Source: Chrysoperla carnea (lineage: Eukaryota; Arthropoda; Insecta; Neuroptera; Chrysopidae). Taken from it: DNA of 64,000 nucleotides. The translations under genes and the position numbers were made by a program. The notes below the pieces were generated by a model, which made no database searches, was not told where the DNA came from, and worked only from the letters and a program-made list of their open reading frames with translations. The stretch covers positions 2,853,001-2,917,000 of the forward strand of contig NC_058338.1 in the NCBI RefSeq assembly GCF_905475395.1. Direction: 5' to 3'. This document shows positions 23,613-35,444 of the stretch, piece by piece. Every line of letters starts with the position of its first letter. Position 1 is the first letter of the stretch.

Positions 23613-24010
23613 ACGGACAATTGTCCGTCTTGCCAAATATATGCCTAACGTATGTGATATTCGCACGATTAGTTGTGTACAACATTTAATTTACCAAGAA
23701 ACGTAGTGTAGGTTTTAATGGGTTAGTTTTTATAATAACAGAAGTAGCCAAATAGAGTTTTTTTGTTATAATTTTGCATTTAGAGACGCCTTCCACTATG
23801 ATAAAACACATCCTCTCTTTAAGTAGTGTTTTATTGCTTTCATTCAAAATGTTATTGAACTGTGATTCGCTAAAGATATATTAATTTATTTTGTTAATTA
23901 TCTCACAAAGTAGGCCTCAGATCCAAAAGTGGAAAATAACTTTTTCCTTCGTCTTTATGAGCTTATTCTGCAGGATAACGATCTGCAGTCAATAACAGAA
24001 CGCCCTGTAT
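23613..24010 (+). repeat. 398-bp dispersed repeat (family A), copy 2
   Basis: Same ends, length and orientation as 4893-5290 and 60388-60786. The preceding bases TTTATCAAA are shared with the copy at 60388. Confidence 0.75.
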
Positions 24011-24135
24011 ATATATAAATTTTAACGATGGTCATTTTTGATATCTATTAGGTAGGATCGATGAAAATTTAAAAAAAATCAGTACTACAAAAGCAATAGC
24101 TCTATTTCCATCGGTAAATCGCTAAAAATTACAGT
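24011..24135 (-). repeat. Repeat family C fragment
   Basis: TATAAATTTTAACGATGG and the following ~110 bases match 46855-46980 in the same orientation and the complement of 22000-22150. Confidence 0.6.
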
Positions 24136-24247
24136 AATTAACCTTAAATATGACCTGTTTTAAATTCAATCACAATTAACACTCAGGTCAAAGATCATTC
24201 TAATAAACAAATTATTTCATATATATTTTGTATTTGTGTGTGTATGT

Positions 24248-24266
24248 GGGCGGGTGGGGGGCGGGG
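24248..24266 (+). other. Potential G-quadruplex
   Basis: GGGCGGGTGGGGGGCGGGG: four G-runs of three or more with single-base loops, the pattern of a stable parallel quadruplex, in otherwise AT-rich DNA. No gene is near, so no role is suggested. Confidence 0.55.
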
Positions 24267-24540
24267 AGCTAATCATCTCTTGGGCTAATAATAAATGTTA
24301 TGACGTAATAATGTGTATTTGTATTTCATTTTGTAGTACATACAATGTTTTAAAAAACTGTTTTATAACATGTGAATGTATATTATTTCCATTTTTTGGA
24401 TATGCTTCAATATATGTGCTCATACAGTGTGACATGCTAGAATAAACACTGTCAGAGATAATGAAATCGTAATATTTTATATCACATAAAAACTCAAATT
24501 CTAAATAAAAAAAAAAAAAAATTTTTTAATAAAAAAAACT

Positions 24541-25010
24541 TAGAGGTGTCGTGGGATACCCAGTTCGAACTATGTTCCTATCGTCCTACACCAGTCCATC
24601 ACAACTATAACTACTACTAACTAAATTAATTTTGTTGCGACGGCGAGAATCGAACCCGCTACCCTAAGCATACTGCGGACGGAATTGATTACTTAACATT
24701 TGCGAAGAGAAAATATTATTGTCAGTATGAACTTAAGATACTGAAAGCTAAAAGAACTAGAGTGTTAAGTACAATACTAAAGCATTTTTAGGAGCAAAAT
24801 TAGCAGATAATATTTTTTCTCCATCCATGATACACTCAGTTTTTCATGGAATCAACCAAGTACATTAGGTAATGATGCATGGTACATTATGGTCTTATAA
24901 CATGAATCACAAATTAATGAAAGAAAACACAGAGGTGTCGAGGGGCACCCAGTTGGAACTATGTTCCTATCGTATCTTCGTACATTATAAATGTACCGCT
25001 TACTTTTTTA
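24541..25010 (+). repeat. Dispersed repeat family D with a tRNA-like B-box segment
   Basis: Contains AGGTGTCGTGGGATACCCAG, a reverse B-box-like segment (GAATCGAACCCGC near 24648), the block GCGGACGGAATTG and a second GTGTCGAGGGGCACCC motif near 24936. The same order recurs at 33180-33780. Fragments lie at 48846-48990 and 50703-50790. Probably a SINE-like or composite non-autonomous element. Confidence 0.6.
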
Positions 25011-25299
25011 CTCTGATTTGATTTGATTCTTTTTGCTAGTTTGAATGATTTGATTATTACATGTTTGGCTTGTAGTCGATTTGCTATAAAAAAAAACACG
25101 ATTCCATGAAAAAATGAAAAATATACAACAAGATAAAAATTACTTGATAATATTAGTTTTGTGGTACGCTACCTTGCAGGTTTAGTGTAATTAGTTTCTT
25201 GTAAATGGTTTTTTTTCACGATACTGTTTGTTTGGTAATTCTGAAAATTTAAAGTATTAATTTAAGAAGTCAAATACTTGTTCTGTTGTTGTAAATAAT
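25011..25299. other. Intergenic sequence, nothing recognised
   Basis: AT-rich; no supported feature. Confidence 0.35.
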
Positions 25300-25575
25300 T
25301 AAATATTAAAATTACTTTAACTCTATACTTTATGAATAAATTGTAATATTAGATTAAAAAAGACATACTTCTAATTTAATAGTCAACCCAATATGGGCGT
25401 ACATTACCTACAGTTTTATTTCTTCTGATAACTCACAACTCATTTTTTTTTGAATGAAAACATAAATTTTGGACAAAAAATATAAATTGAAATGAAATTT
25501 TCAAAATATTCTCAAAATTCATGACAAGCTGAAAAGATTAAAAAAGTTTTAATTTCCTGGGTAACACATCGCCGG
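25300..25575 (+). repeat. Dispersed repeat family E, copy 3
   Basis: Matches 5715-6070: ACTTTAACTCTATACTTTAT, then the TACTTCTAATTTAATAGTC block, and the end block GGGTAACACATCGCCG. Confidence 0.55.
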
Positions 25576-25951
25576 AGCCATACCATAAATTGCAATGCAT
25601 GTTCTACAACTTTTATAAAAACTGTAAATACGATGGAAGGCAAAGGAAACTAATTCTGTATTCTGAAAAAAATAATTTTTACGACCGTTGACCTTGAATT
25701 GAGACAAGATTTGTACTATCAAAATAAATTTTTGTACCAATAGTCAGCTTATCCTTTAGATTCCAATGTGAAGCTCTAAAATGGACTTGAACTATTTTCA
25801 TTTCAAAATAGACTCACGCCAGATCAACGCTTGCAAATTGTTAAAAAATTTTTATTCAAAATAATTGTTCTGTTCTTAATTATCTTTCCAATAAGGCCAG
25901 TTTTATTGATACTTAAAATAATTTTTATTTTTATTTATAGTTGTGAACCTC

Positions 25952-26610
25952 TTAAGGATGTATGAGCATGGTTGTGGGGGCACAAATTTAAAAATAGATA
26001 TTTTCAATTTTGATGATAAATTTATATTATTACTTGACGATATAAGACGAAAAGTAAGAATACAATTTTTCGATATCTGGCTTAATTTTCAAAATATCGA
26101 AAATTGAAAATTTTGTTTAATTATTTAGCTTTCGATATTTCGAAAACCAAGACACATATCGAAAAATTTTATTCTTATTTTTCGTCTACATTCATGAAGT
26201 TATAACAAAATTCATCATCAAAGTTGAAAATAAGATAAAAATAATTTCAACCCTTAATCTACCCTGCTCTTACATCCCTTATATGGACGGTGACACTTAG
26301 TTTTTTTCTTTTCTAATTCATTGCTAATATGTTTACTTTCTATTAAAAGTTTTTTTTTAAATTTCTTTTCATTCATTCCAAATTCATTCAAATTTCTTTT
26401 CATTCAAAAACTTCCAAAATATGTCGTTTTTTGAGATTCCTCCATAAGAGCCAATGTATTTTATATCGATTTTTAATGACTTTTTTCTTAAAAATTTGCA
26501 CGGTTACCTAAGCTGAAATTTTAACCACATATTCTTTGAGTTAAAGACTACCTACAAACAAATTTTGAGCCTTTAAATCAAACATTTTTGTCATGCTCAT
26601 ACATCCTTAA
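25952..26610. mobile_element. MITE-like element with perfect 19-bp terminal inverted repeats
   Basis: TTAAGGATGTATGAGCATG at 25952-25970 is repeated in exact complement at 26592-26610. The outer TTAA could be a piggyBac-type target site. The interior is itself partly palindromic (about 26000-26075 against 26165-26245, around AAAATTTTATTCTTATTTTTCG). No transposase frame. Confidence 0.7.
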
Positions 26611-27239
26611 AAGAAACACTCTTTAAATTTACTCCTTGGAGATTTGTCATCTGAGCCTAAATTTTTTTACCCATACATTCTGTACGTATACCATATGTCA
26701 ACCGTGTATACCATGTGTATAGTAGTTATAGGGGTTAGAGTAGGGGGATGGTGGTGGTGAATAGTAACTGTAGTGTAGTTTGTTGGTTCGTTCGGTTCGT
26801 TGTGGTGGTTTGTCTGTTAAAGTAGCCACTTGGCATGCAATATGTTGACGAGAAAATATTCGCAGAAACCGAAGCGTTAGTTGTCTCTCAAGGACACTTA
26901 TGAGATCGGTGCCTCATACACCACTATATATAGATAGTCACAACTAAAATATACACATAGAGTTCACTGTTAAGAGAGCATTTGATGTGTATGTGTTACA
27001 GTTCTACAGTGCTACAGTGCTACAGTGCTACGTTGTAGCTATACGTATATACACTACGTTTATTTTTAGATTGTCTATTCGGAAAATCGTTTTGTCATAC
27101 GCAAAGTCATACATATATACACAAGTCTGTTAGCATATATTCCCTTATTGATGTACGAGTTAGTTCCCAGAAGTACTACATAGTAACGCCACCAGTATCG
27201 AGTCCAAACCACTGTCCAATAATTAATTTATACATCAAA
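26611..27239. other. Less AT-rich intergenic stretch, possible promoter or first exon
   Basis: 26690-27180 has a more balanced base composition than its surroundings. It has GT-rich runs, a TATATATA at about 26923 and a short CTACAGTG triplet repeat near 27002-27030. No coding frame or splice partner was identified, so a gene cannot be called. Confidence 0.3.
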
Positions 27240-27965
27240 TCTATATTTATCCAATTTTGATAAACCATGTATGTAATCTTACTAAATTTGGGAACTACTT
27301 TTCAAATTTGTGGTTAAATTTAACCTACCTTATATAGGTTTGAAGAACGTGGGGTCTTGATCCTCGTATTCTGCACATAGGTGAATGGCAGTTCAAAATA
27401 AACATTACAGATGAAAATTTTAGCCCAAATTAATTAGGTTTTAAAAAAAATTCTATTCAAATCGGATAAAATATGCCTGCGATTTTTAAAAATCGATTTT
27501 TGTACTTTATGACGTCATCAAAATCCTAAAAATTTGATTTTGTTCTGTACATCCAACTTGTATTAAATTTTAATAAACCATGTATGTAATCCTACTAAAT
27601 TTGGGTCATACTTTCCTAATATGTGGTCAAATTTAACCTACTTTGTATAGTTATCGAGAATTTGAGGACCTGGTCCTGAGATCCTGCACATAGGTGAATG
27701 ACAGTGAAAAAATAACATCACAGATGAAAATTTTGGCCCAAATATAGTGAGTTTTAAAAAAAATCCATTCAAATCGGATAAAATTAGACTGTGTTAATAA
27801 AAAATTGATTTTTTGTACTCTATGACGTCAGCAAAATCCAAAATATTTGATTTTGCATTAAATCACATCCAATTTTGATAAACCAAGTATGTAATTCTAC
27901 TAAATTTGGGTCATACTTTTCAAATTTGTGAGTAAATTTAACCTATTTTGGGTTTTAACAAAAAA
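27240..27965. repeat. Tandem array, ~310-bp unit, about 2.3 copies
   Basis: The segment ATAAACCATGTATGTAAT, followed by CTACTAAATTTGGG, recurs near 27261, 27568 and 27879. Each copy also has a TATGACGTCA-type segment (27509, 27821). The units differ by scattered substitutions. Non-coding. Confidence 0.7.
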
Positions 27966-28524
27966 CAGGATAAAATAGACAATCCTGACGTAAACGTACT
28001 GTAGATATATATGTAATGCTACTGCAGAATGGCAATATAAAATAAGAGGAAGGACTCTTTTCTCTATTCAAACATTTCTAGTATATCTTTAATTGTAACC
28101 AACTCGTCGTCTCCACATCACAATTCTCTCTTTACTCTACCTACCCCCATTTAGATCTCCCCCCCACCCCCACACATACATCTCCCCCACATCGCCTTTC
28201 ACCTCACATCCTCCGTCCATGTCCGTCTGTCTGTCTATCTTTGTCTTACTTCATTCTATTCCTCTATTCTCTGTGAGTGTGTGTGTCTATTTATGTATTG
28301 TGTGTCTGTTTTTAGTTTTATAGAGACACGCGAGATTTTTATTCATACCAAAAGTACACGGTGTCCATATTTTAATTTTAAGGATCAAATCGCGAGGTAA
28401 ATTAAGGATTCTGTTTAAATTGTTTTGTTAAGGTTGATATACATGAATTATGTCTAAAGAACTTTCCTATAAAAACGTTTTGAATAAGCAAGATATACAT
28501 TTTATATCTCTTATAGAAAAAAAC
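27966..28524. other. Intergenic, with a C/T-rich tract
   Basis: 28120-28300 is pyrimidine-rich, with several CCCC runs and short CTGT and TGTG repeats. The minus strand has G-runs that could form a quadruplex. No gene was found. Confidence 0.35.
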
Positions 28525-28990
28525 TAGACATTGCAGGCATCAAGGGCCCATGGCTTCAATTGTCTTCCATTTTTTCCTATTCATTGTCTCTTCTTTCCAG
28601 TCCTTAATTCTGATCTGTTGAAGATCCTCAATAGTGGCACCAGTCCATCTTCTTTTTGTCCTCCCTCTTTTTAGTTCCCTGCCCTCTCCTTTTTTTCGGG
28701 ATTCTTTTATCCGGCATCTGACAAATGTGCCATAGCCATCCTACACGCCTGGTGCTTTGATAACATTAACATTGGGGTCCCTATACATTGCATAACCTTC
28801 CTCATTTGTCCTTTTTCTTCAAAGCCCACACTGATCTTTTACACTTCCATAAATTTTCCTTAAAACTTTCCTCTCCCAAATCAGTAGGTTAGTAGCCACT
28901 GCCTTGTTTATAGCCCACGTTTCCGACCCATAAAGTACCGTCGGCCTAATCATTGTTTTGTAAACCCGGCCCTTCGAACGATCTTGATAC
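28525..28990 (-). pseudogene. Decayed LINE reverse transcriptase C-terminal fragment
   Basis: Minus-strand translation shows the tail of a non-LTR reverse transcriptase: MIRPTVLYGSETWAINK, then ERKVLRKIYGSVKD, NEEGYAMYRDPNV and a basic KKRRGQGTKKRE segment. Several stops and frame changes break it. The family is not the same as the RNase H LINE fragments elsewhere in the window. No terminal duplication was found. Confidence 0.7.
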
Positions 28991-29443
28991 CATTGGAGAT
29001 AGGTAATAGGTCACATTTTCTAAGATACTTAACCGAAATCGAAACTTTAAACTCAGTATTCCACAAATTGATAAATAAGGCTGATTCTTAATATTTTGCC
29101 TAGCGTCAGAAGTGGTTAGAGATATTATTATATTCCTATATAAAACTATTGAAAAAGTTCCTTAGAAATTTCAGAATAAATCAGACTGTCTTGCTGTATA
29201 CGTTCGTAGGTATTTCATGGCCCATTAAAATGAAGCAACGTGTATATAAAAATGTATATTATGGTATAGCCATTTTAAAAGTTCAAATTCCTGTATCCTG
29301 GATACGCTACCATCTACTCTTTATTTTTTTTGTTATATTGCATCATGGTTGGTTACTTTATGATCAAACAAAACGTACACACACCACTTTTTAAATGGTT
29401 TATTAAAAGGGTAAAAACATTGTGCAAACATCACAACAGAACA

Positions 29444-29446
<3 letters not shown>

Positions 29447-29529
<83 letters not shown>
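29447..29529. repeat. (AT)n microsatellite, 83 bp
   Basis: Uninterrupted AT repeat, followed by GGGGGCCGGGGGCCGG. Frames coding for poly(Ile-Tyr) across it are artefacts. Confidence 0.97.
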
Positions 29530-29532
<3 letters not shown>

Positions 29533-29747
29533 GGCCGGGGGCCGGTAGAACCATAGTCATACAAGTTACATTTTTATCACTGAAAATAACGCAAATGTGT
29601 TGTTAAAGTTTTAAGAAATTTAATAATTATACCATGTATATGAAACATACGAAGGTATATGAAGTTTAGTCCCAAGTTTGTAACGCTTAAGATACCATGA
29701 ACAAAATTTTGTCGTCTGTCGTCTATCGTACATGAATGTATATAAAA

Positions 29748-30275
29748 CTAGCTGTGAACTACCCGCTTTGCTGGGCAACATCCCCACTTGCACCCCTCCC
29801 TCCACATTTCCTTGCGTGGGATAACAGTTTTGTAACGTACACGTCATGCTCTTTTATTTGATACCCAACTTAGGTATATTTGTAAATATTCGATAATTCC
29901 TTCCCACTTTCTCGGTACACCTTTCTACCCTCCGAAGGTTAAAAGTAGATAAAAACAATAGATCTTTGAAGCTGGTTGTATATCGTGTCAATATTTGAGC
30001 TTAATCGATGCACAACTTTTTTAGTTTTTGAAGCATATTCCTTTCAACCCCTATTTCAATCCCTTACTCTACTATAATATGGATGTATTATACATAAAAA
30101 CCTTCCTCTTGAATCACTCTATCTATTAAAAAAACCGCATCAAAAGCCGTTGCGTAGTTTCAAAGATTTAAGCGTACAAAGGGACATAGGGACACAGGGA
30201 CATAGGGACACAGGGACATAGGGACATAGGGACAGAAAAAGCGACTTTGTTTTATAATATGTAGAGATTATGATT
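29748..30275 (+). mobile_element. Repeat family G copy with an 8-bp minisatellite tail
   Basis: Starts ACTAGCTGTGAACTACCCGC and ends near TTTATAATATGTAGAGAT. It includes CCGTTGCGTAGTTTCAAAGA and, at 30181-30234, about 6.75 copies of GGGACAYA. The start and end pattern resembles 3' parts of non-autonomous insect LINE-type repeats, and relics of the type lie at 15597-15870 and 20635-20915. No protein is coded. Confidence 0.55.
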
Positions 30276-30599
30276 TACAAAGTTCAATAAAATTTCACGC
30301 GTGAAATATTTGATGCATGTGCTGAACGCATGAGCAAATCTATCATTACGCGACTAAAGATTACCAAATGGTTGACGCGAATGCTGATGGATTAAGAAAA
30401 ATGATACTTGGATCACTATAATTCTACCATGGCCGTTTAAGGCTTTTGTATCACATCATGGTTATGGCTACTTAACGATTAGTTATATGTTTTTTCGAAA
30501 AAAATGTTTATTAAAACTTTGTAGCATTGATTATTGCCTGTTCTATTTACTTTGAATAAGCAAAAATCCAGAAATTTGGTGGGGCGTATAAACTTCTTC
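30276..30599. other. Intergenic sequence, nothing recognised
   Basis: No supported feature. Confidence 0.35.
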
Positions 30600-30935
30600 T
30601 TTTTTTGAATAATTGATTACCCGTAGTACCCGCTCCGGATAAAACAGACTAGAGAAGTGGGACAAAATATCAATAGTAATTTAATTTCTTTTTATGTATA
30701 GGCAATTATATTACAGATATGATGTACAAATAATATAATGAAAAAAAATTAATTTTAATATTATTGCTTTAGTCTGGTTTTCTCTAAGCGGTACATTCTT
30801 AAACCATGAGTCAATTTTTGCAAGAAGCCATGAAAATGCAGGGTAAATTATGAAATTTCATAAAGAAACAAGAAAGATCTCACGTGGACCGGAAAAAACA
30901 GGCTATAGGAGTATAATATAAGATTGATCAACAAT
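30600..30935 (+). repeat. Repeat family H copy
   Basis: TTTCTCTAAGCGGTACATT, the GCAGGGTAAATTATGAA block and the end ATAATATAAGATTGAT match 16722-17034 and 39012-39410. The left end is poorly conserved. Confidence 0.5.
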
Positions 30936-32259
30936 TCCAGAATCGTGGTTCTATTAAAAATGAAAATTTACTCATTGGAGGATGTAAGCTAAAAATTCTA
31001 CTCATTTAAGGAGTATGGCAACAATTTTCCAGATCTTTCTAGAATCGTTCTGACATAAAAAGTTCAGAATTTAGGTAATCACAAAAACTAACTCAAACTC
31101 ACCTTAAATGAAACTAATTTTTGTATTTATTGGGTCAAAATTATTATATAAATCCAGTTTCATCAAATTCCGAAATCAAAAATTTTTTTTTAGATTTTTG
31201 ACGACCCACAAAGCATAAAATAGTATTGCTTGGCAGTGAATTTATTATTTTTAGTTATTTTACTTAAAATTGCACACTTTGTATAACTTATAAAGCAAAA
31301 TGTAAGCTTTATATTATTATACTATTTTTAGTGATATTACATTACTACAACATTTGGTTATTTGAGATACAGAATATCCCCCTTAAATTCGATCTACGAA
31401 AATTCCTGAAAATACTTTTGTAAAAAACAGTGTAATTTATTTAGCCAAATATGAAAACTACAAAATATCAATAACATACTTATTAAGAACGGGCCAATTA
31501 AGCCACGCTACATTTTTTGATCAGTTTTAAGCAAAAAAGTACTCTTATGATTTTTTTCTCTAGGCGCGTAGTTTTCTAAATAAAAATTCTTGAAAAAATA
31601 AACATGCAATTATCGATTTTTAGAAAAATGTGTTATTTTTTTCAATCTCTGATGGAATTTGCTTAGCTTACGCAGCTCTTGCGTAACGAATTTTTCTTTA
31701 ATGCTAGTTAAGAACAACAACATATCAAATATTTAATAAAATTCGCTGAGAATTAATTCCCATAAATTTTGTACGACGGTCTTTTAATATCGACATGATA
31801 TTGCACAGCAAAACTTTTAATTTTTACCCCCAAACAAATTCAAAAAGTGAAAACATAAAACTTTGAAGTAACTGTGTTTTTTTTTTTAACTTTTAAATCA
31901 AATAGAGCATGAATAATGAATTTGTAAATTAAAATTATTAACGTCAAATCATTATTCAATTGGTATTATAAGTCGTAGTTGTAGACTTTAACGTTTTAGA
32001 AGAATATAATTTTCGATGTAGGCCACCCTATCCATAATATAATATACATATTACATGAATATAGTACTCAGTTGGCTATTTGATATATAACAGTGTAGCG
32101 ATATATGTTATGTATATAACAATACACAGGCTGTTTCATAAGTCCTTAGCCACCAAAGTAAATGATAATTAATAAATGCCAACTAAAATTCGTGTAAATG
32201 ATAAAATATAATCTTGCCTGACACTCGAAATAACCTGAGAACGTTTTTAACGAGTTTAA
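30936..32259. other. Intergenic, with fragments of dispersed repeats
   Basis: 31110-31190 resembles the repeating unit at 36720-36800 (GGGTCAAAATTA, then TTTCATCAAATTCC). 31505-31700 is a plus-strand family C fragment (ATCAGTTTTAAGCAAAAAAG). No gene was found. Confidence 0.45.
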
Positions 32260-32607
32260 TTTAGGTTGGATGAATTTCGAATTTTTCAAAATCTTAAAAA
32301 CCCTCGAAAAATTTCGTGTATGGAACCCTAAACAAGCACTTGAAACGCATCTAAGAACTCTTCCTTAGAACCTTCTCCTAACTGAACTGATTTTGAAAAT
32401 CATCTTTTTTTTCAGTATTTTTCGGATACGAAACCCAAAAACTCGTACTTAAAACATAGCTAAGAACACTCTTCAATTAAATTACCTTTCGAAAATCAAA
32501 ATCTGTTCTTCCTTTTTGGCGCTACGATGCCACAGACAGACAGACAGACAGACATAGCGGTTAAACTTATAAAGCACCTCTTTTTTTGGTTCGGGGGTTT
32601 AAAAATG
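32260..32607 (-). repeat. Dispersed repeat family F, copy 3
   Basis: Has two successive 'GGATACGAAACCC'-type segments, GCGCTACGATGCCA, five CAGA units and the end AAACTTATAAAG, then TTCGGGGGTTTAAAA. Minus orientation. One of the fullest copies, at about 350 bases. Confidence 0.7.
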
Positions 32608-33030
32608 ATTTGAAATGTTTTTTTTTAAATATTGGTTGATGACTTAAAAATCATTCTGTATAATAACACTTTCTTCAAACAGCCATATAATGCAACATCA
32701 CAAGCATAGATATCACCAAGAAAGTATATAAAATTTCTTAAAACTTGTTATATTTAATGTACTTGTATTAGATACATTAATAATATCAAAGAAGCATTCA
32801 TGCAGAAAATATATTCATTATAGAAATTGCATCTATAAATATTGAAACATTTATTATTATTCAATATATTATATATTATATACAGGAGAAACTGTACTGC
32901 CTAAGACACAAATATATCATATTTATATATTTTTATAAAGCTTTTATATAAAAGTATCGTATCGTGGAGTAAGGAGAAATTAATAGTAGAGGACACAAGA
33001 GAGTAACTTCAAAACTTAAAATTTAAAATA
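32608..33030. other. AT-rich intergenic sequence, nothing recognised
   Basis: No supported feature. Confidence 0.35.
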
Positions 33031-33780
33031 ATTAGGTTAGGTTAGGTTATATTGGCTGCCCACAAAGGACACACTTAGGCTATAGAGGACACACTTAGGC
33101 TATTTTACCACTTTCCGCTGATAATTTCATTTTTCTGCTCCTCAATTTCAGAGGCTGAGTGCACCTCCTTCATGCATGTAACCATGCTAAGCATACCGCG
33201 GACGGAATTGGTTATTTAACATTTACGAAGAGAAAATATTATTGTCAGTCTGAACTTAAGATAATGAAAGCTAAAAGAACTAGAGTGTTTAGGAGCAAAA
33301 ATAGTAGATAACATTTTTTCTCCATTCATGTCATGTATGCTTAGGGTAGCGGGTTCGATTCCCGTCGTCGAAACAAAATTAATTTAGTTAATAGTTTTGA
33401 TGGACTGGTGTAGTGCATGTTATATGCATGAAGGAGGTGCACTCAGTCTCTGAAATTGAGGAGCAGAAAAATGAAATTATCAGCGGAAAAGTGGTAAAAC
33501 ACATATATGGTATCACAATGGGCTTTATAGCCTAAGTGTGTCCTTCGCGCTACACTCAGTTTTTCGTGGAATCAACCAAGTGCATTAGGTAATGATGCAT
33601 GGTACATTATGGTCTTATAACATAAATCATAAATTAATGAACGAAAAAACAGAGGTGTCGAGGGGCACCCGGTAGGAACTATTTTCCTATAGTATCTTCG
33701 TACTTTATAAATGTAGCGCTTACTTTTTTACTCAGATTTCTTTTAATTATGTTTGCTGGTTTGAATGATTGATTATGCAC
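33031..33780. repeat. Nested repeats: family D interrupted by a second element, bounded by a large inverted repeat
   Basis: 33180-33341 and 33542-33780 together match 24660-25010. The intervening 33342-33541 is an inserted piece with a B-box-like GGTTCGATTCCCG (near 33352) and a block from GCATGAAGGAGGTGCACTCA to CCTAAGTGTGTCCTTC. The complement of that block also lies to the left, at 33050-33185, after a TTAGGTTAGGTTATATTGG head. This gives arms of about 130 bases separated by about 230. The inserted unit also occurs at 45528-45797. Confidence 0.65.
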
Positions 33781-34344
33781 ATATTCAATTTTCTAAATCA
33801 TTTTGTGAAATTAAAAGAAATAATAGGATTATAACTAGAGAATGTAAATTTTGATCGCTGGTACTTATACATTACCTTTTATATCGTTTTTATAGCAACT
33901 TTATAAGCATGATGGAAGTGTAACATATAAAGTAAAGTATAAAGAGTAGCTAGCAATCGAACTATTAATCAATAAACAATTGAAGAGTAGAACTAGAACT
34001 GAACTAGTTCATTACATTCACACACACAGCCAGAGAGAGTGAGTGAGTATCCATTTTAGTTTAGTTTGACGTTGTTAATTTTATGCAAGCCAATGATGAG
34101 AGACCACTTCAAACTCAAACTCAAACTGAAACCTAATACAAGTGAAGGTACCTTCTATACCTTCTCAAACTCCGATTTACAATGCGTCTCAAATGTCCTT
34201 CTTCTTTCATTTACATCATCATTTTATATTGAAATGATTGAAATTTTATTTTCATGATTGAAAAAAATAATTATTTTCATTCATCCTGATAATAGAAAAT
34301 AGAAAAATTCGATTTGAGAGATTTGCTGTGATTTTATAGTTCGC
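33781..34344. other. Intergenic sequence, nothing firmly recognised
   Basis: 33900-34200 is less AT-rich, with CACACA and GAGAGTGAGTGAGT runs. No coding or splice evidence was found. Confidence 0.35.
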
Positions 34345-34880
34345 GAAATGCAGAACTGGTAGCCGTCATGAGATGTGCTGACCACCTGTGGCAATTGGCC
34401 AATTTGAAGGATGATGTGATTAGTATCTGCACAGACAGTCAAGCAGCACTCAAAGCGCTATCAAACTGTACAGTATCATCGCGACTAGTCAAGGAGACTA
34501 GAAACAGTCTAAACAACCGGGCGAGGCACAATAAAGTCAATATTACCTGGATCCCCGGACACTCTGGTTGGAACGGTAATGAGAGAGCAGACAAGCTGGC
34601 CAAACTGGGAACCACCATGGCTCCCACTCAAGAAAAGCTTGCAAGGATGCCATACCAAGAAGGTTTTAACAGATTAGGAGATAATCTGAAAAGCCAACAA
34701 TTAAGGGCATGGACGAGGGAGGGCGAATCGCCAAAAGCCTGTTGGATGAAGGAAACTCGCTCGGTAACAGAGCCGAGGAGATCTTGAAACTAAACAGAGC
34801 TGATATTAGAGTCATCGTAGAGTTACTCATAGGACATGATAACCTGAACAAGTTCCAACATCAGATTGGAAAAAGTGTTG
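34345..34880 (+). mobile_element. LINE fragment: RNase H domain and part of the C-terminus, truncated at both ends
   Basis: Same family as 7145-7676. Codes for the AELVAVMRCADHLW start, ICTDSQAALKAL and WIPGHSGWNGNERADKLAK, so the RNase H Asp and His positions are present. The frame is lost after GDNLKSQQLRAW (a short deletion relative to 63239-63742), and the sequence stops after FQHQIGK. The zinc-knuckle part and the CCCATACCC tail are missing. Dead copy. Confidence 0.8.
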
Positions 34881-35389
34881 GTTTTTTTCAACTTATCTTA
34901 TTTAATAAATTTAATACTGATATTCAAAACTTTTTTAATAGGGGTATTTCAATAATTAACTCAGTCAATTGTTTGTTCATCAGGTCAGTATTATTGATTG
35001 GGAATTTAATGATCATACTCTGTTTTTTGGTTGTGTGTATATTCACAAACAAGATAAAGTTTTTGATCAGAGCTTTATCGAAAATATTATATAGTTTCCG
35101 AAAACTTCGAAAATAACTTTCTGTTCTTATTTTTTTTTAATCAAATTTAAGTTTGACAAGGTCAAAAAAGCAATAATTTTTGTTTTTAGTCAATGTATTG
35201 TGTAATACATTTAAAAAGATTACATAGTTTATGTACAGTCATGTTCATTAACCCATCGGCACTCGCGCGATGAGCTTTTTGCTTACACTTGATTTAAAAC
35301 AGAAATTATTTTTATTTTTGAAATGGTATATGTGGTTGAAACTTGTTGTATCTTTGTACCATTTTTCAGATTTGTACCATTTCCAACAA
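34881..35389. other. Intergenic sequence, nothing recognised
   Basis: A 135-residue open frame runs on from the LINE fragment, but its part here has low-complexity hydrophobic composition and no recognisable domain. Confidence 0.35.
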
Positions 35390-35444
35390 AAAATTTTAAT
35401 ATTAAATATATATTTATGTCCTATGTTCCCGAGGGGGACGTAGG

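Noticed and set aside
29330..29530. Open frame coding for an Ile-Tyr repeat protein
   Set aside because: It is the (AT)n microsatellite read as codons.
33345..33375. tRNA gene around GGTTCGATTCCCG
   Set aside because: Only a B-box-like segment is present; no cloverleaf with a paired acceptor stem could be drawn, and the sequence is part of a dispersed repeat (also 24648 and 45580).
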